This document shows positions 34,007 to 46,300 of a stretch of 64,000 bases of DNA, piece after piece. How positions within the stretch are numbered: the first letter of the stretch is position 1; every line of letters begins with the position of its first letter. The notes below the pieces were generated by a model. It was not told where the DNA came from and made no database searches. It worked only from the letters and a program-made list of their open reading frames with translations. This DNA comes from Hormiphora californensis (Eukaryota; Ctenophora; Tentaculata; Cydippida; Pleurobrachiidae). The stretch spans positions 4,636,520-4,700,519 of the forward strand of contig CM035355.1 of the NCBI GenBank assembly GCA_020137815.1, given 5' to 3'. A program made the position numbers and the translations under genes.

Positions 34007-36857
34007 CGCTATATGGGGGGGTTCCAACCTATTTTTTTGTACGGTTTTGTACGGTTTTGTACGGACCATACATAAAAGTATCCGAAATTCCTGTTTTTTT
34101 CCATACAAACATTGTTTGTCAAACAATACAAAAAAATACAAAAAAATACAAAAAAATAATGAAGGATATGGATTGTGGGTGCCTGATAAAAGTATAAATA
34201 ATACATAGCTGGGTTCCGTTTATGTTCATGTACCATCTATCATCATACTATTATTAAAGCAAATAGGGAAATCCTGTGTAACGTTTTTTACCTTATATGG
34301 CATTTAGCACGTGCAGGTTTAGAGGTGAACTGTGGAATACTACTGGAGTGGGGCCAGGAATCGGAGCCGTTGCCAATGGCATGGTTGCTACTATACTGCA
34401 CGTGCACGTGCATTTGATCTTGCTTTGTTCCAGCTAATATGCTTCTTCAACAACTGTTGATATACGACAGCGACAATTGGAGTTATTCACGCAAGATCTC
34501 GCCATTCTCTACTTTTCCATACACTGAGGGGTTTCAATGCAGCAACACAAAAGAAGTGCAGAGAGAACGAGCTAGACGCTAGAGGTTGAACAGAACCGAT
34601 GATCAATCTCAGAGATTAAGGCAGATTAATACTGCAAGCAGACGAAATAGTAAGTCTTTTATAACTTTGATCGCCGGATCATCATCTGACGTTCTGAAAC
34701 CAGAAACTCGCAGCGATCCCGCCTGAGCTCCTTCTACGGTACCGGTACTTAAGATGGGATAGTGCATGTCTTTAGTTAGACTGATGATGTCAGTGTTCCC
34801 TAATCCAGCTACCAATACCATTTCCCCGAAATTCGCCCGTAGGGCGAACGGGTTTACTAGTATATATAATGAACGTTTTTACTAAAAATGGACGACAATG
34901 GAACTAAAAACTTTTTAGTTCCATTGTCGTCCATTTTCCTGCTAAAATTACATACTAAAAAAGTGTGTAAAAGTACACGTTTTTGAAATTCTAAAAAAAC
35001 GAAATCATTGATTCAGATTACCGTTACGATTACGAGAAAATTTTCTCCGTTGGAGATCACTTTCTGGTACTAATTTCGATTCGGGATATTTTCTCGGTAA
35101 AAATGCGATTTGGGGAAATTTTTCGCTTAGAAAATACGATTTGAGAAATTTTTTCGGTAAGAAATTGGGATTCGGGGAATATCTCGCTTAGAAAATCGAT
35201 TCGAGAAAATTTTCTCGGTAAGAAATTGCGATGCTAGGAAAATTCTCGCTTAGAAAATACGATTCGAGAAAATTTTCTCGGTAAGAAATTGCGATTCGGG
35301 GAAATTTCTCGCTTAGAAAATACGATTCGAGAAAAATTTTCTCGTAAGAAATTGCGATTCGGGGAAATTTCTCGCTTAGAAAATACGATTCGAGAAAAAT
35401 TTTCTCGGTAAGAAATTGCGATGCGAGGAAATTTCTCGCTTAGAAAATACGATTCGAGAAAATTTTCTCGGTAAGAAATTGCGATTCGGGGAAATTTCTC
35501 GCTTAGAAAATACGATTCGAAAAAAAATTTCTCGGTAAGAAATTGCGATTCGGGGAAATTTCTCGCTTAGAAAAATACTAGTAGGCCCGTTCGCCCTAGG
35601 GCGAATTCGGGGAAATGATAGCTGGATTAGGGACGCTGACATCACTGCACCATCCGTTCCTAGCCTATCTCTCACTTTCTCCCTACTCATGTTGGTGTAC
35701 GCTCTGGGCTTCCTGACAATGTCGAGGTGCGAATTTAAGAGATCAATGTCATGGAGGTGCAGTGCTGTTCCAGAAACTCATCACGTGAAAACTTGGCCGC
35801 TATGTAGCCGATTTGGAGATTTCTATATTCGAGGAGTAATCACCCTTGGGCGACTTTGGGTAAAGCTACCGTAGTCGTTGATTGGCTCGCTTGAACACGT
35901 TGGCGTAATCTGTCATATTCTCTAGCCTGCTCCCTGACAGCAGCAGTTCTCCTGGACCTAGATAAACGTTGCCGAATAGCACTTTGGTGGAAGAGCTAGA
36001 CATCAGGACAGAAGTAAAAGAATGCACGTGCAGAATTGAATTTCCCCTTGGTACCCAACTGCAACTGGAGAGAGGTCTTCGCCTCTCCAGGTCCCTCTAA
36101 TAATTGCACTGCAAGTGTAGTTGCTAGGTGACCTCCGTTACACAATTTGCTTAGTAAGTAGTATGATGATTCGAGAAAAATTTTCTCGGTAACAAATTTC
36201 GATTCGAGGAAATTCTCGCTTAGAAAATACGATTCGAAAAAATTTCGGTAAGAAATTGCGATTCGGGAAAATTTCTCTCGCTTAGAAATTGCGATTCGAT
36301 AATATTCTTGGATAGAAAGTTCGATTTGGAAAGATTTTCTCTCTTAGAAATTCCAATTTTTCGTACAACAGTACAAAAAAAGCACAACAAATTATGGAGG
36401 TGGGTGCCTAGTAAAAGTTCATGGACGGGTTCCTTTTGTCCTAATGTACCACTAGGAACGTTTGTCGTGTAATTATTATCTTTCATTCGAAATTCGAAAA
36501 AGTAAACATCATTGATTCAGATTTCGAAAATTTTGAATAGAATATTTCCTTGTGTTTTGATAAAGAACAATTAAAACATGATTAAAACATGTTTTCATCT
36601 TCCAATTATAAGAAAAAGTTGCTAATTTTGTATGAAACCACAGTTTAATAGGAATTTATGACACAATTATGATCATAAACTTAAGTTTCAACGATCAGAA
36701 AAGCTTTGTTTAATCGTTTATAACCCGTTTTATTATTTGTATTATTTTGTATTTTTTTGTACTTTTTTGTATTTTTTTGTATTTTTTTGTTTGAGGAAAC
36801 CCGTGTTTTTTTCCGTACAAACGTACAACAAATAGGTTGGAACCCCCCCCGCTATAT
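34007..36857. mobile_element. 2.8-kb TIR element with G-run ends and 8-bp target duplication
   Basis: The element 34015-36849 is bracketed by CGCTATAT at 34007-34014 and 36850-36857. Its ends are a G run then GTTCCAACCTATTTTTTTGT, and ACAAATAGGTTGGAAC then a C run. Subterminal arrays of TTTTGTACGG and AAAAAATACA-type words are present at both ends. Inside is a second inverted pair (about 34785-34862 against 35573-35645, TTCGCCCTAGGGCGAA-type) around a tandem repeat. On the minus strand about 35800-35995 reads RQRLSRSRRTAAVREQAREY, a protein-like segment that may be captured or decayed coding sequence. No intact transposase was found. It lies between F8A and SF3B5. Confidence 0.7.
35040..35610. 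repeat. Tandem repeat, about 64-bp unit, CTCGCTTAGAAAATACGATT
   Basis: About eight to nine copies of a unit with GATTCGGGGAAATTTCTCGC, TTAGAAAATACGATTCGAG and AAAATTTTCTCGGTAAGAAATTGC. A shorter diverged stretch recurs at about 36165-36350. Long frames across the array (MSREK...IF) are repeat translations, not genes. Confidence 0.9.
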
Positions 36858-36940
36858 ATAACCTCATGTATGATCAAGATCAGAGATAGTGAAACTTCCA
36901 CGACTTTCTCCACAAAACCTGATGATGAACACTGAACAGC

Positions 36941-37146
36941 TCACATTTTCCAGTCTGGTTTCTCAGGGGGAGGACCGCACGGTTGCAACATTCTTTCCAA
37001 CATGTTAAACTTCACCCTGGCACGTGTCTCGTTCTCAGCAATGGCAAAGTAGTCCAAGAGGTGGTAGTGGCCGATGTAGGAGGCAAAACTATCCCTGGAG
37101 AGAGGAATTGGGTGAGAGGGAGGGAGGGAGGGAGGGAGGGAGGGAG

Positions 37147-37178
<32 letters not shown>

Positions 37179-37187
37179 CGAGAGGAG

Positions 37188-37228
<41 letters not shown>

Positions 37229-37232
37229 GGAT

Positions 37233-37274
<42 letters not shown>

Positions 37275-37410
37275 GGATAGAGAGAGAGAGAGAGACACTC
37301 TACCTGTGTTGGTTGACCAGCCACTCGAATTTCGTTGTATCTGAGTGTCCAGTTCCAATGTATTTTGATTGGAGATGTTCCAGTTGGGTCTGGAAGTTGT
37401 ACCTGTCCAT
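36941..37410 (-). CDS. SF3B5: Splicing factor 3B subunit 5, 2 exons
   Basis: Exons 37304-37410 and 36941-37094 give 86 aa, the same length as human SF3B5. It is a small subunit of SF3b in the U2 snRNP, which clamps the branch-point helix, and it also occurs in SAGA. Nearly every block is conserved: YNFQTQLEHLQSKYIGTGHS, DTTKFEWLVNQHRDSFASYI, GHYHLLDYFAIAENETRARV, KFNMLERMLQPCGPPPEKPD. The single 209-bp intron is mostly a (GA)n/(CT)n array. A 3' splice site lies 6 nt before the ATG. The stop is 446 bp downstream, in transcription order, of the EIPR1 terminal exon... that is, EIPR1 ends 446 bp above the SF3B5 start on the same strand. Confidence 0.97.
37117..37297 (+). repeat. (GGGA)n and (GA)n array filling the SF3B5 intron
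   Basis: GGGAGGGAGGGAGG at 37117-37146 passes into several (GA)n blocks with GATAGAGGGATA interruptions. On the sense strand it is a CT-rich polypyrimidine tract of about 180 nt ending just upstream of the acceptor. Confidence 0.92.
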
Positions 37411-37440
37411 AGTGAGCTATAATAAGAAGTTAGTGGGATT
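37411..37440 (-). promoter_or_regulatory. 3' splice site 6 nt upstream of the SF3B5 start codon
   Basis: Minus strand: CCCACTAACTTCTTATTATAG (shown in part: CACTAAC, then TTCTTATTATAG), AG at 37417-37418, then CTCACT and the ATG at 37410. It is a textbook CTAAC branch site 14 nt from the AG. Confidence 0.65.
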
Positions 37441-37855
37441 GAGGGTATTGGGTTTTGTACTGGTCATACTGCTGTTTATCAGTTCCAGGGGCCAAGGGGG
37501 AGACGGACTGATAAGATAGGGATACATCACAGGGGAGGGTGGTGGAAGACGGTCTAAAAAGGGATATAACACAGAATTCAGAGACACTGAAATCAAAGAA
37601 GAGTTCTCCTCAAAGAGAGCGGCAGATAATTTTACATATAACACAATTCCAAAATCTTTACAACTCATGTACACAGTCCAGCTGCAATAAACAAACAAAA
37701 CTGGGGTTTGAAACCCGTAGAAGTCAGAGGTTTACTAGCGGTTCTACCAGTGCAGTACCAACAAAATATATACTTTTCCATTTCTGATTTCATCAGTCAT
37801 AAATTCGAACCTACCACTCGTTTATCCAGGGTGCTGGGTTAAACAACCACCATCT

Positions 37856-39875
37856 TCACAGAATAATATTAAACTTGATATCCTTGGAGACTCTGTTTAG
37901 TACCAGTCTGCCATCATGAGAAAGGCTGGCGAAACAGCCAAGGATCCACAGTGGACCACGCAACAGAGTAGACTGAGTCCTCGTGTTTATCGTATTCCTC
38001 CAGTACTCCCTCTTTTAGGGGATCCTGAGGAAGAAGTTAGTGGTGGTTAGAGGATCCTGAGGGAGGTGGAATGGGTTAGTGGTGGTCAGGGGATCCTGAG
38101 GAAGGGGGGAGGGGAATGAGTTAGTGGTAGTTAGGGGATCCTGAGGTAGGTGGAATGTGTTAGTGGTGGTTAGAGGAACCTGAGCAAGGGGGAATGGGTT
38201 AGTGGATCCTCAAGAAAGGGTGTCTGGATCATTGAGGAAAGGAGTTCAATTCTGAGCTGTTGGAGTTCTACCAAATTGAAATCTAGCTTTGCCGGTGTTT
38301 GCTATTGCCCATTGAGAGAAGGTTGGATCTGAGAATAACGTACCTTCACCTCCCTCTCTTCCTCATCTTCTTCATCATCAGGAGCGAGGGACTCGGATGC
38401 CAGGGTTGGGACGTTTAGGAGGACCACTTTCCCATCACTACCCGCTGTCAGGACTAGCTGATCACGAAGGTTGTACCTTACTTTCCAAACCTGTGGAGGA
38501 AGGAGGAGTTAGTGATTAGAGGCTGAAAAATGATGAAGGATGTTAGGAACTAGAGCTGGAAAATGAGCAACATTAGGAACATAACTGAGGACTAAAATGA
38601 ATACCCCCTCCCTCAAAATGAGAATATCTTCATTACCCAATGAGAGTGGTTTGTAATGGTCATCAGCGGTTCCGTACAACTCCTACAATCCCAAAACTTG
38701 GTCGTACAATCATCCCCACAGGTTGCCATATAATACTGCCGATTAGGATTAAAATCCAAATCTCTGACATTATGAGAGTGAACCGAATCGAGGACAGTGA
38801 CACACTTCATGGTTCTCAGGTCGTGTAGTCGGATGTGGGTGTCACTTGCGACCCCGACTTGGTTACCACTGGAATGTGGGTTCCATCGGAGGGCAGAGGG
38901 GGCTGATCGTTTGGGTAGATCACATTTGGAGTGTTCCCTCACACCATCTTCTACATCCCATCTAGGAACAGGGATATATTGTTAGTTGTTAGTTTTTAGG
39001 GCACACATCTACAAACAGAAAGACAACCAATGTCTAACTGTTTCAGATGGTGATGGAGTTAGCTGTTAGCACAACTAGTTTTTTAATTAGACCGTTAAAT
39101 CATCAACTGATGTTACCTGATGAGGCTGCTGTCACCAAGAGAGCACAGCTGACCCTCACAACCCTCAGGACCCCATTCTGTTGCCCTAACTGGGCTACCC
39201 TCATGTGCATCCAGCCCGGATATTCTCTCTAGCTGGGGCTCCTCTTTGGACCCTGCAAGTCGCCATACTGTCGCACCTGACACCAGATTTACCTAGTAAT
39301 GGGGATAGTGGGTACGATAAAATGAAGATTTAGGGGAACCAAAAAGGGACTCTCCCTCTCCTAAACACCAATGAACACAGATGTACTGACTAACACAGTG
39401 TATCTAACCGATTGCCTGATCTAACCTGATCAGCGACATGTGAGTGGCAGGTTGAGATGAGGTCCCGTGTAGAGGGGCTGCTGGCAATATGCCATATTTC
39501 TCCCTCGGGGTGAGGATAACTAATGTCCCCCAACTCCCCGTACTCCTCATCTAGCTCGTACAGGTGCACCTGATGAGGGGATGATAATTAGCTACACTTA
39601 CTGGGGATGGGGGCGGGGAGAAGATTGAACAAACTTCGGGAGAACGGAGATGTGTTCGAGGCTGATGAGTGATGAGGAACAAATGGGGAGGGAAGATGTT
39701 GGTGCAGCTAAAAAGAGAATCAGGGCAAAGAGAGAAGGGAGGCACATACCGCATTATCACTTTTCATGGACTGCGTTCCGACGAGGAAGGATACCACATC
39801 CTGCTCTCCCTCCAGAGGACAGACAACCCTACATCGGTGCTCTATTCCATGGATCTTGGGTAGGATATTATCCAT
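37856..39875 (-). CDS. EIPR1: EIPR1 (TSSC1), WD-repeat EARP/GARP-interacting protein, 6 exons, frameshift in last exon
   Basis: Exons: 39750-39875, 39426-39569, 39117-39292, 38637-38961, 38344-38490 and 37856-38024. EIPR1 is a beta-propeller that partners the EARP/GARP tethers in endosome recycling and dense-core vesicle sorting. Seen: FLVGTQSMKSDN near the start, PEGEIWHIASSPSTRDLIST, HNVRDLDFNPNRQYYMATCG, DDCTTKFWDCRSCTEPL, VRYNLRDQLVLTAGSDGKVV and HEDSVYSVAWSTVDPWLF. After DPWLF the frame breaks: one extra C (minus strand CTGTTTCGCCAGC, about 37930-37940) leads to a stop after five residues, while dropping it restores ASLSHDGRLVLNRV... to a stop at 37856. The exon sum is one base over a multiple of three. 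This is a sequencing error or a real truncation of about 28 residues. A 3' splice site lies 4 nt before the ATG. Confidence 0.9.
38025..38225 (-). repeat. Five tandem copies of the EIPR1 exon-6 3' splice site
   Basis: On the minus strand the module CACTAAC-pyrimidines-CCTCAG-GATCC repeats about every 40-50 bp. AG copies lie at 38025-38026 (used) and near 38061, 38100, 38148 and 38190. Each has its own branch-like CTAAC and the first bases of the exon (GATCC). The last copies are decayed. Confidence 0.8.
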
Positions 39876-39915
39876 GGAGCTATTGTTTTGGAGGATATAT
39901 TGGGTAGTAATTGGG
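39876..39915 (-). promoter_or_regulatory. 3' splice site 4 nt upstream of the EIPR1 start codon
   Basis: Minus strand: CCAATTACTACCCAATATAT then CCTCCAAAACAATAG (AG at 39880-39881), CTCC, ATG. The pyrimidine tract is weaker than at the other genes. Confidence 0.45.
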
Positions 39916-40315
39916 GATATCGGTTAGAATGGAGAGAAGTAATGTGGGATATTAGTTAGAATAGAGGGACATGATTGTTAAATCAGAGCGAGAAAGGGGA
40001 GAGTTAGAAAACGAGACGGGGGTTTAAATGAAAACTAAACCATTATCTCTCGTAATATATCTGAAAGAGCAGATAGAGCTCGTACAACATACATCACACA
40101 GACATAATAACAAAAATAACCCTTAAGTAGAATAGATTAATCTATATAATTATGTATGAGGTAAAATCAAATTAAAATAACACGCAAAAACTCTTGTCAT
40201 ACTCGTTTAAATACTACGTTACTATGGTAACCAGAATCTTGGTTACCATGGTAATCACGGGTAGCAATTATGATCATTTTACACACGACCCTGTACATTC
40301 TAACTAACACCCTAA
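39880..40315. other. Intergenic spacer EIPR1-UGGT
   Basis: 436 bp of AT-rich sequence holding the presumed EIPR1 5' region and UGGT 3'UTR. A GTTACTATGGTAACC palindrome-like phrase repeats near 40210-40250. No gene seen. Confidence 0.6.
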
Positions 40316-43300
40316 TTAAAGTTCTGAATGTGCGTCCTTCTTTGGAGTTGGCTTGTCTTTTTCCGTTTTGACTTGGGAAGTTGAGGCAGCTGAAAATTTA
40401 GGGGTCAGAAAGAAGTAAATAATTATGTGATTAGGGTGAAATTAATTCGGTAATTAAAATAAGGATCGAAAAATTAGTATCACAGAAATAAGTTTACCCT
40501 TTTCTAAGATCTCCTTTTGTTTCCTATCATACTGCCTCCACTCTGGTGCTATTCTCATCGCCCGATCCAACTTGGGCTCTTTCGTTTGGGGATTATTACA
40601 CTATGGTAGGGGGAGAGAAACTTGTTAATTTTAAAGAAATTTTAGAGAACGAAAGCTGAATATTTGGGTCCTAAAGTAGGGCTAAGCTGCCATCACACAG
40701 CTTCTAAACCATCTAGCCCAGCTCGGGAATATGTCACCCTTACTTTATCTATGCAGCTAAGTGCTATGATGTCACACTCACCAGATCAATAGTTTTAGCA
40801 GTAGCCTTGCTGGAATCTGAGCACCATGTCTCACACCACAACCACTCCTGGGGCAGGGACTTGATGGGAACTTGGTGTATCATGTTGTTGGGCAGGTCCT
40901 GGTCCAGGTTGGCTAACGAGTTGGGATCCTGACTGAGACCCTGGTAGGAAGAGAGGGGGTTAGAGACCCTGGTAGGAAGAGAGGGGGTTAGAGACCCTGG
41001 TAGGAAGAGAGTGGGTTAGAGACCCTGGTAGGAAGAGAGGGGGTTAGAGAGTTTTGAAACCCTGGTAGAAAGAAGGGGTTAGAGAGAGTCTTGGAATAGA
41101 TGAAAAGGTTCACTTAAAGATTGGTCAGAGCATTGGCCCGATCCTATTCTCATTGCGCAACCCTATTCTCAATGTGCGAGAACAGCGGTCAGATCATTGA
41201 CCTGACAGCAAGTCTATGAATTTCGAACCTGGTATTGTCCCCTGAGCCGATCCCCTGCACTGATCAGCCTGAACCTCTGTAGATCCACCACATATAAAGC
41301 ACTAATGTGGTACGCCCTGCCCATTAGGTGGTTCCTCCAGTATCTGGGTAAAGTTGGGGAGAAAGGGGTGGAGACAGCAAGTGTACAGGGGTGGTGTTAA
41401 AATATCATGATGATGTCATGATCTTTTTACCCACAAATTCACACGAATTCACTAATTCACACTAACCCCTGTTTCCAGAAGCGGAACCCGTCCATCTCCG
41501 GCCTGTCATCACAGAAGGGAGTGTACCCGTAGGGAGCCCCACCCAGATCCAGATCCACCAACTCCTTCATGTCAGCACGGACTATCTGGTCAGCATCTGG
41601 GGGGGGGGGGGTCAATCGACAATGGAGGGAGGCGGCCAGCATCGGGAGAGGTGGGAGGAGGAGGAGGGGGTCAATTGGTTGCCTTGCTAGACCCTTTCTC
41701 ACCGGGAGGATAACAAGTCAATGGAGGGGTATTAAGTTAGAAGGGGGAGTAGAAAGTGTTGATTCGGGATCTAGCGAAGGGTTTGGTGAGGAAATTGAGA
41801 GATGACATACCGACAAAGATGATTTTCTTGAGGTTCATAGGGAAGAGAACATCCAAGAAGAGAATCTTGTAACCCCAGATAATCCTCTGTTTCTCAGACT
41901 GAGCAGTCAGCCAACTAGGCCACTGGTACTGCACAAACTCTACCTCACATCCGAGAGCACTGGCAAGTGCCGGGATGGAGTTGATGAATTTGGGAGAGAG
42001 GTAGTTTTTGAGGAACCAGAATTTGACTGGGTTCTTGGTGTGTGCTAACACTGACTGCATCATTACCCTGGAAAGAACACGACGTGTTAATTAATAATTA
42101 GGCAATGGAATTTAATCAGCGGCGTGATTTAAGGGTACGCTAACCAAAAATTTTTTTCGAGTGCAGGGAAATCTCTCACCGTAGGGTTGTAGGCCATGCC
42201 AAGGAGACCTCAAATATGCAATTTGAGCTCTCAAGTCGAATTCATATTTTTGCTACAGCTGTTAAAAAAATGTACTGAAAAAACGTTTTTGGCATCTCGA
42301 AAAATTTTTTTTAAAGATAGGAGCATGAAAATTTGGGGATTTGAAGAGGACATAAAGGTGAATAACCACAAAATTTTTTTTTGCAATCCGAGCTGATTTC
42401 CAGTCCTGAGATGGATTTCTTTTTTTCCACTTTAACGCCCTATTTGGCAAAGTTCCGAAAACATGTGAAAGCTGTAAATTGGTGAAAAGTTGCGTCTAAC
42501 GATTATCTAAGTGGCCATAAATTTTGGGCGTGTCCTTATTTGAGGTGTGTCGTACAGAGTTTTTTTTTGTGAAAGCCGTCATTTCAGAAATAAATAAATT
42601 CCCTGTATCTCAAAAACGGCTGATCGTAGAGACCTGAGACTATGCTTAAACGATTCAGAAGGTCCGATTTTGGGGGGGTCTTCTGAGAGACATTTTGCTC
42701 CTACTTCAACCGTTTTTGCTGTAATTGCGAAAAACGAAAACCCATCATCGCCATCGTGGATTTTTTGTGATTTTGTTTTTGATGATTATAGGGACCCATA
42801 TGGACCAAATAGTGAAGGAATTAGCTTGTTAAACATTTTTCCATAGTTTCGGCCCTTTCTTAGCTAAAATTCCCTAATTACAGGATATTGGAGTTTAGCC
42901 TTTGCCCTTTTCATAGAATTTGTTTTTCGCAATTACAGCAAAAACGGTTGAAGTAGGAGCAAAATGTCTCTCAGAAGACCCCCCCAAAATCGGACCTTCT
43001 GAATCGTTTAAGCATAGTCTCAGGTCTCTACGATCAGCCGTTTTTGAGATACAGGGAATTTATTTATTTCTGAAATGACGGCTTTCACAAAAAAAACTCT
43101 GTACGACACACCTCAAATAAGGACACGCCCAAAATTTATGGCCACTTAGATAATCGTTAGACGCAACTTTTCACCAATTTACAGCTTTCACATGTTTTCG
43201 GAACTTTGCCAAATAGGGCGTTAAAGTGGAAAAAAAGAAATCCATCTCAGGACTGGAAATCAGCTCGGATTGCAAAAAAAAATTTTGTGGTTATTCACCT

Positions 43301-46300
43301 TTATGTCCTCTTCAAATCCCCAAATTTTCATGCTCCTATCTTTAAAAAAAATTTTTCGAGATGCCAAAAACGTTTTTTCAGTACATTTTTTAAACAGCTG
43401 TAGCAAAAATATGAATTCGACTTGAGAGCTCAAATTGCATATTTGAGGTCTCCTTGGCATGGCCTACAACCCTACGGTGAGAGATTTCCCTGCACTCGAA
43501 AAAAATTTTTGGTTAGCGTACCCTTAATACTTATATCTTCGTATCTAAAAACTAATAACTGCTAATTACTCAGTTGATTAACTGCTAATTAACCGCTACC
43601 TACCAGGAACCGACCGAAACAAGTAAACGACCAATCAGAACTCGTTATTTAGGTCACATGACTGGTTATCAGCCAATCAGGGACCAGTATTTCCTGATTC
43701 GGTCGGTTCCTGCTGCCTACTCACCCTAACATCCGCTCATAAAGATGACCTGATGCAACGGAGAAGATGTGAATGGTTTCGTTAGTACTGCTGACCTTGC
43801 CACCACTACCTCCACTGTCCCCTCCGACAAGACTGAGGGAGAATATAGGGTGATGGGGGAAACATGTTATAGGGTGATGTTAAAACTGGAGAGATTCAGC
43901 CTGTTTTACTAAATTCTTTTTTCTTTTTGTGTCTTTTCTTTCTGCTTAGTTGGGAGAAATGGGATATATTTTGGAGGAGTTTTAAAAATTCCATTCTTAG
44001 GATACAACTTGCATGGCATTTGAGAAACTTCTATACCGAGGCATGCATATGCAGAGGGAATGCTTTTTTGTAAAAAGTGAATGGTGAATATTGCAGAATA
44101 TTGGCTTCTGCGGACAGGAGAATGCTTGGGGAAATGCAGTTTAGTGGAATGCTAGTTTATTGGAAAATGGGAATAATGGTTTGTGGGATAAAAGGGGGTT
44201 ACAGCATGGGAGAATATAATGCTGCAGTGAACACGTACAATTCTACCGTGGAGGAAAACATCCTGAAAACGAAATTAAGAAATCAAACTGTACCCATCAA
44301 ATTGTACCCATCACCGACAATAATTGTGTTTGTTGGGGGCTAGGGGGCTGTGTTAATTCTTACTTTTTAAGTGAACTCCAAATACCACCATCGCCACCAC
44401 TCTCTCCTGTTCCGGTGGGAGGCTTTTGCTGTTGCTCATTTTCAGCCGAGATACTTCTGTCATGCATTCCTGGCTTCTTAGTAGCCTGAAAAAGTGGGGG
44501 ATTGGGAGAGAGTGAACAATTTGAGAACAACTGGTATTTTCCCTTTTTTGAAGGAATCTTCACGGTACTAAACAGGAACTATGACATCCAAATAACGGTA
44601 TACAGTAGGTTTATATCACCCAAACAATAGTAGACAGTGTCTTGTATCACCCTACTACAGGAGTTATGACAGCCAAACAGTAGACAGTGAGTCTGTCAAC
44701 AGTGAGTCTGTATCACCCTACTCACATCAACAGTAATGAAAGTACTGGTAAGATCTCCCACAGTGATAGTGACATCACCAGTACCCTCGTTCAGATCCCC
44801 AGGACCATCAACCCCTGTTATCCGGTATATCTCCCTACTGGGTCCCTCCCGGAGAGAGAGCCTCCACACGCCTGGTCCCGCTTTTAGTTGGAAGTAACCC
44901 TGGGAAGGCAGTGTTTAGAAAAGCAGATCTAATATATTTGGAGATACAATTCATAATTATTTTCTCTCCTTTGCTTCCATTCTATCTCTCTCTCACTTAA
45001 TTTTGCACATCTCTCTCCTTCTCTTTTTGCCCGTACCAGATTTGCCATAACAATAGTATCATGTCTCTTCTCCCCCGACACCAGATCGTATTGTAGACCC
45101 TTGGTGGGATTGTTATAACGTAGGGGGTCGTGGGAGTGTCCTTCTATCACTAGATAATCCAGGGTATACTCAGCGTGCACTCCTGGAAGTGGGTTAGAGT
45201 TGTTGTCATGGTAACCGAAATGTGTAACCATGGTTACTGGAATGTGTAACCATGGTTACTGGAATGTGTAACCATGGAAGAACTTCTTCCATGGTTAAAC
45301 TAATATGTATCCCTTCAATATGTATCCCTTCCGAAGAAGCTTACTGAAAGGATTGGTTGAATATCTGTGATGGCTACTGCTGACTGCAAAACTTGGTAAC
45401 CAAAATGGGTAACCATGGCAACCATATAACTAACAAATCAGCGCCGAGAGGAAGTGTTTAACTCACCATCCTTGACATCATTTAGTCGGATATTATCAAG
45501 ATCATGAGGGCTATTAGTGGACGCCACCATCCAATTAACAGGAGTAGAGAGGGACATGGTGAGGAGAAGGTGGGGTAGGAGATCAGTGAAATGTGACCCA
45601 ACTTCTGCTATCTCACCCGTCTCTTTGTCGAATCGGAGTTCAGGTTCCAGGACGTATCGGTAGAACCGTTGTACTGGGATCTCCGATAGTTTTTCTGAGA
45701 GGGAACAAGGAGGTGTTAGAGTTATACATCATTCATCACCAGGTATTATACCGGGGTTAGAGCACCCTGTGAACTATGATTGTGCATGGTAGTTTTAGAG
45801 CACGGGTGTCTGCAGAGGATATATGTACATATATTTGCAGGACAGTAATATCCATGCGTATGTCTGAGAGTCGAGACAGAAAGAGAGAATATTTCTAATA
45901 TAAGGAGGGTGTTGGTTTGTTCATTTCAGTGATTAGAGGTCGAGTGAGAGAGAACAAGAAAGATAAATAGGGAGAGGTAAGGAGAACAAGAGAGATAGTT
46001 AGGGAGAGAACAAGAGAGATAGATAGATAGGGAGAGAAAAAGAGAAGCAAGCAATAAATACACCCTCAAATTCAATACTAACATGGACTCGTGTGGTTGC
46101 ACGGGTCCCACCACCGACAATAGAAACACACGTACGAACGGACAAAGAGGACAACAAATCTAACAGAGGATTGTTTGTCTGTTGTCTTCCTAATGGTTGT
46201 TTTTTTCTGTGATAGAAACAGAAAAACAGAATTGCAAACATTAGAAAGACAACAGCAAACAAACAGACCAACAACAGACATACCGAGTCGGTATTACCGA

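Noticed and set aside
35040-35610. Possible CRISPR-like array
   Set aside because: Units are contiguous with no unique spacers, and the genome is eukaryotic.
35376-35690. 104-codon frame with repeated SHRNFLPRK units
   Set aside because: It is a translation of the 64-bp tandem repeat.
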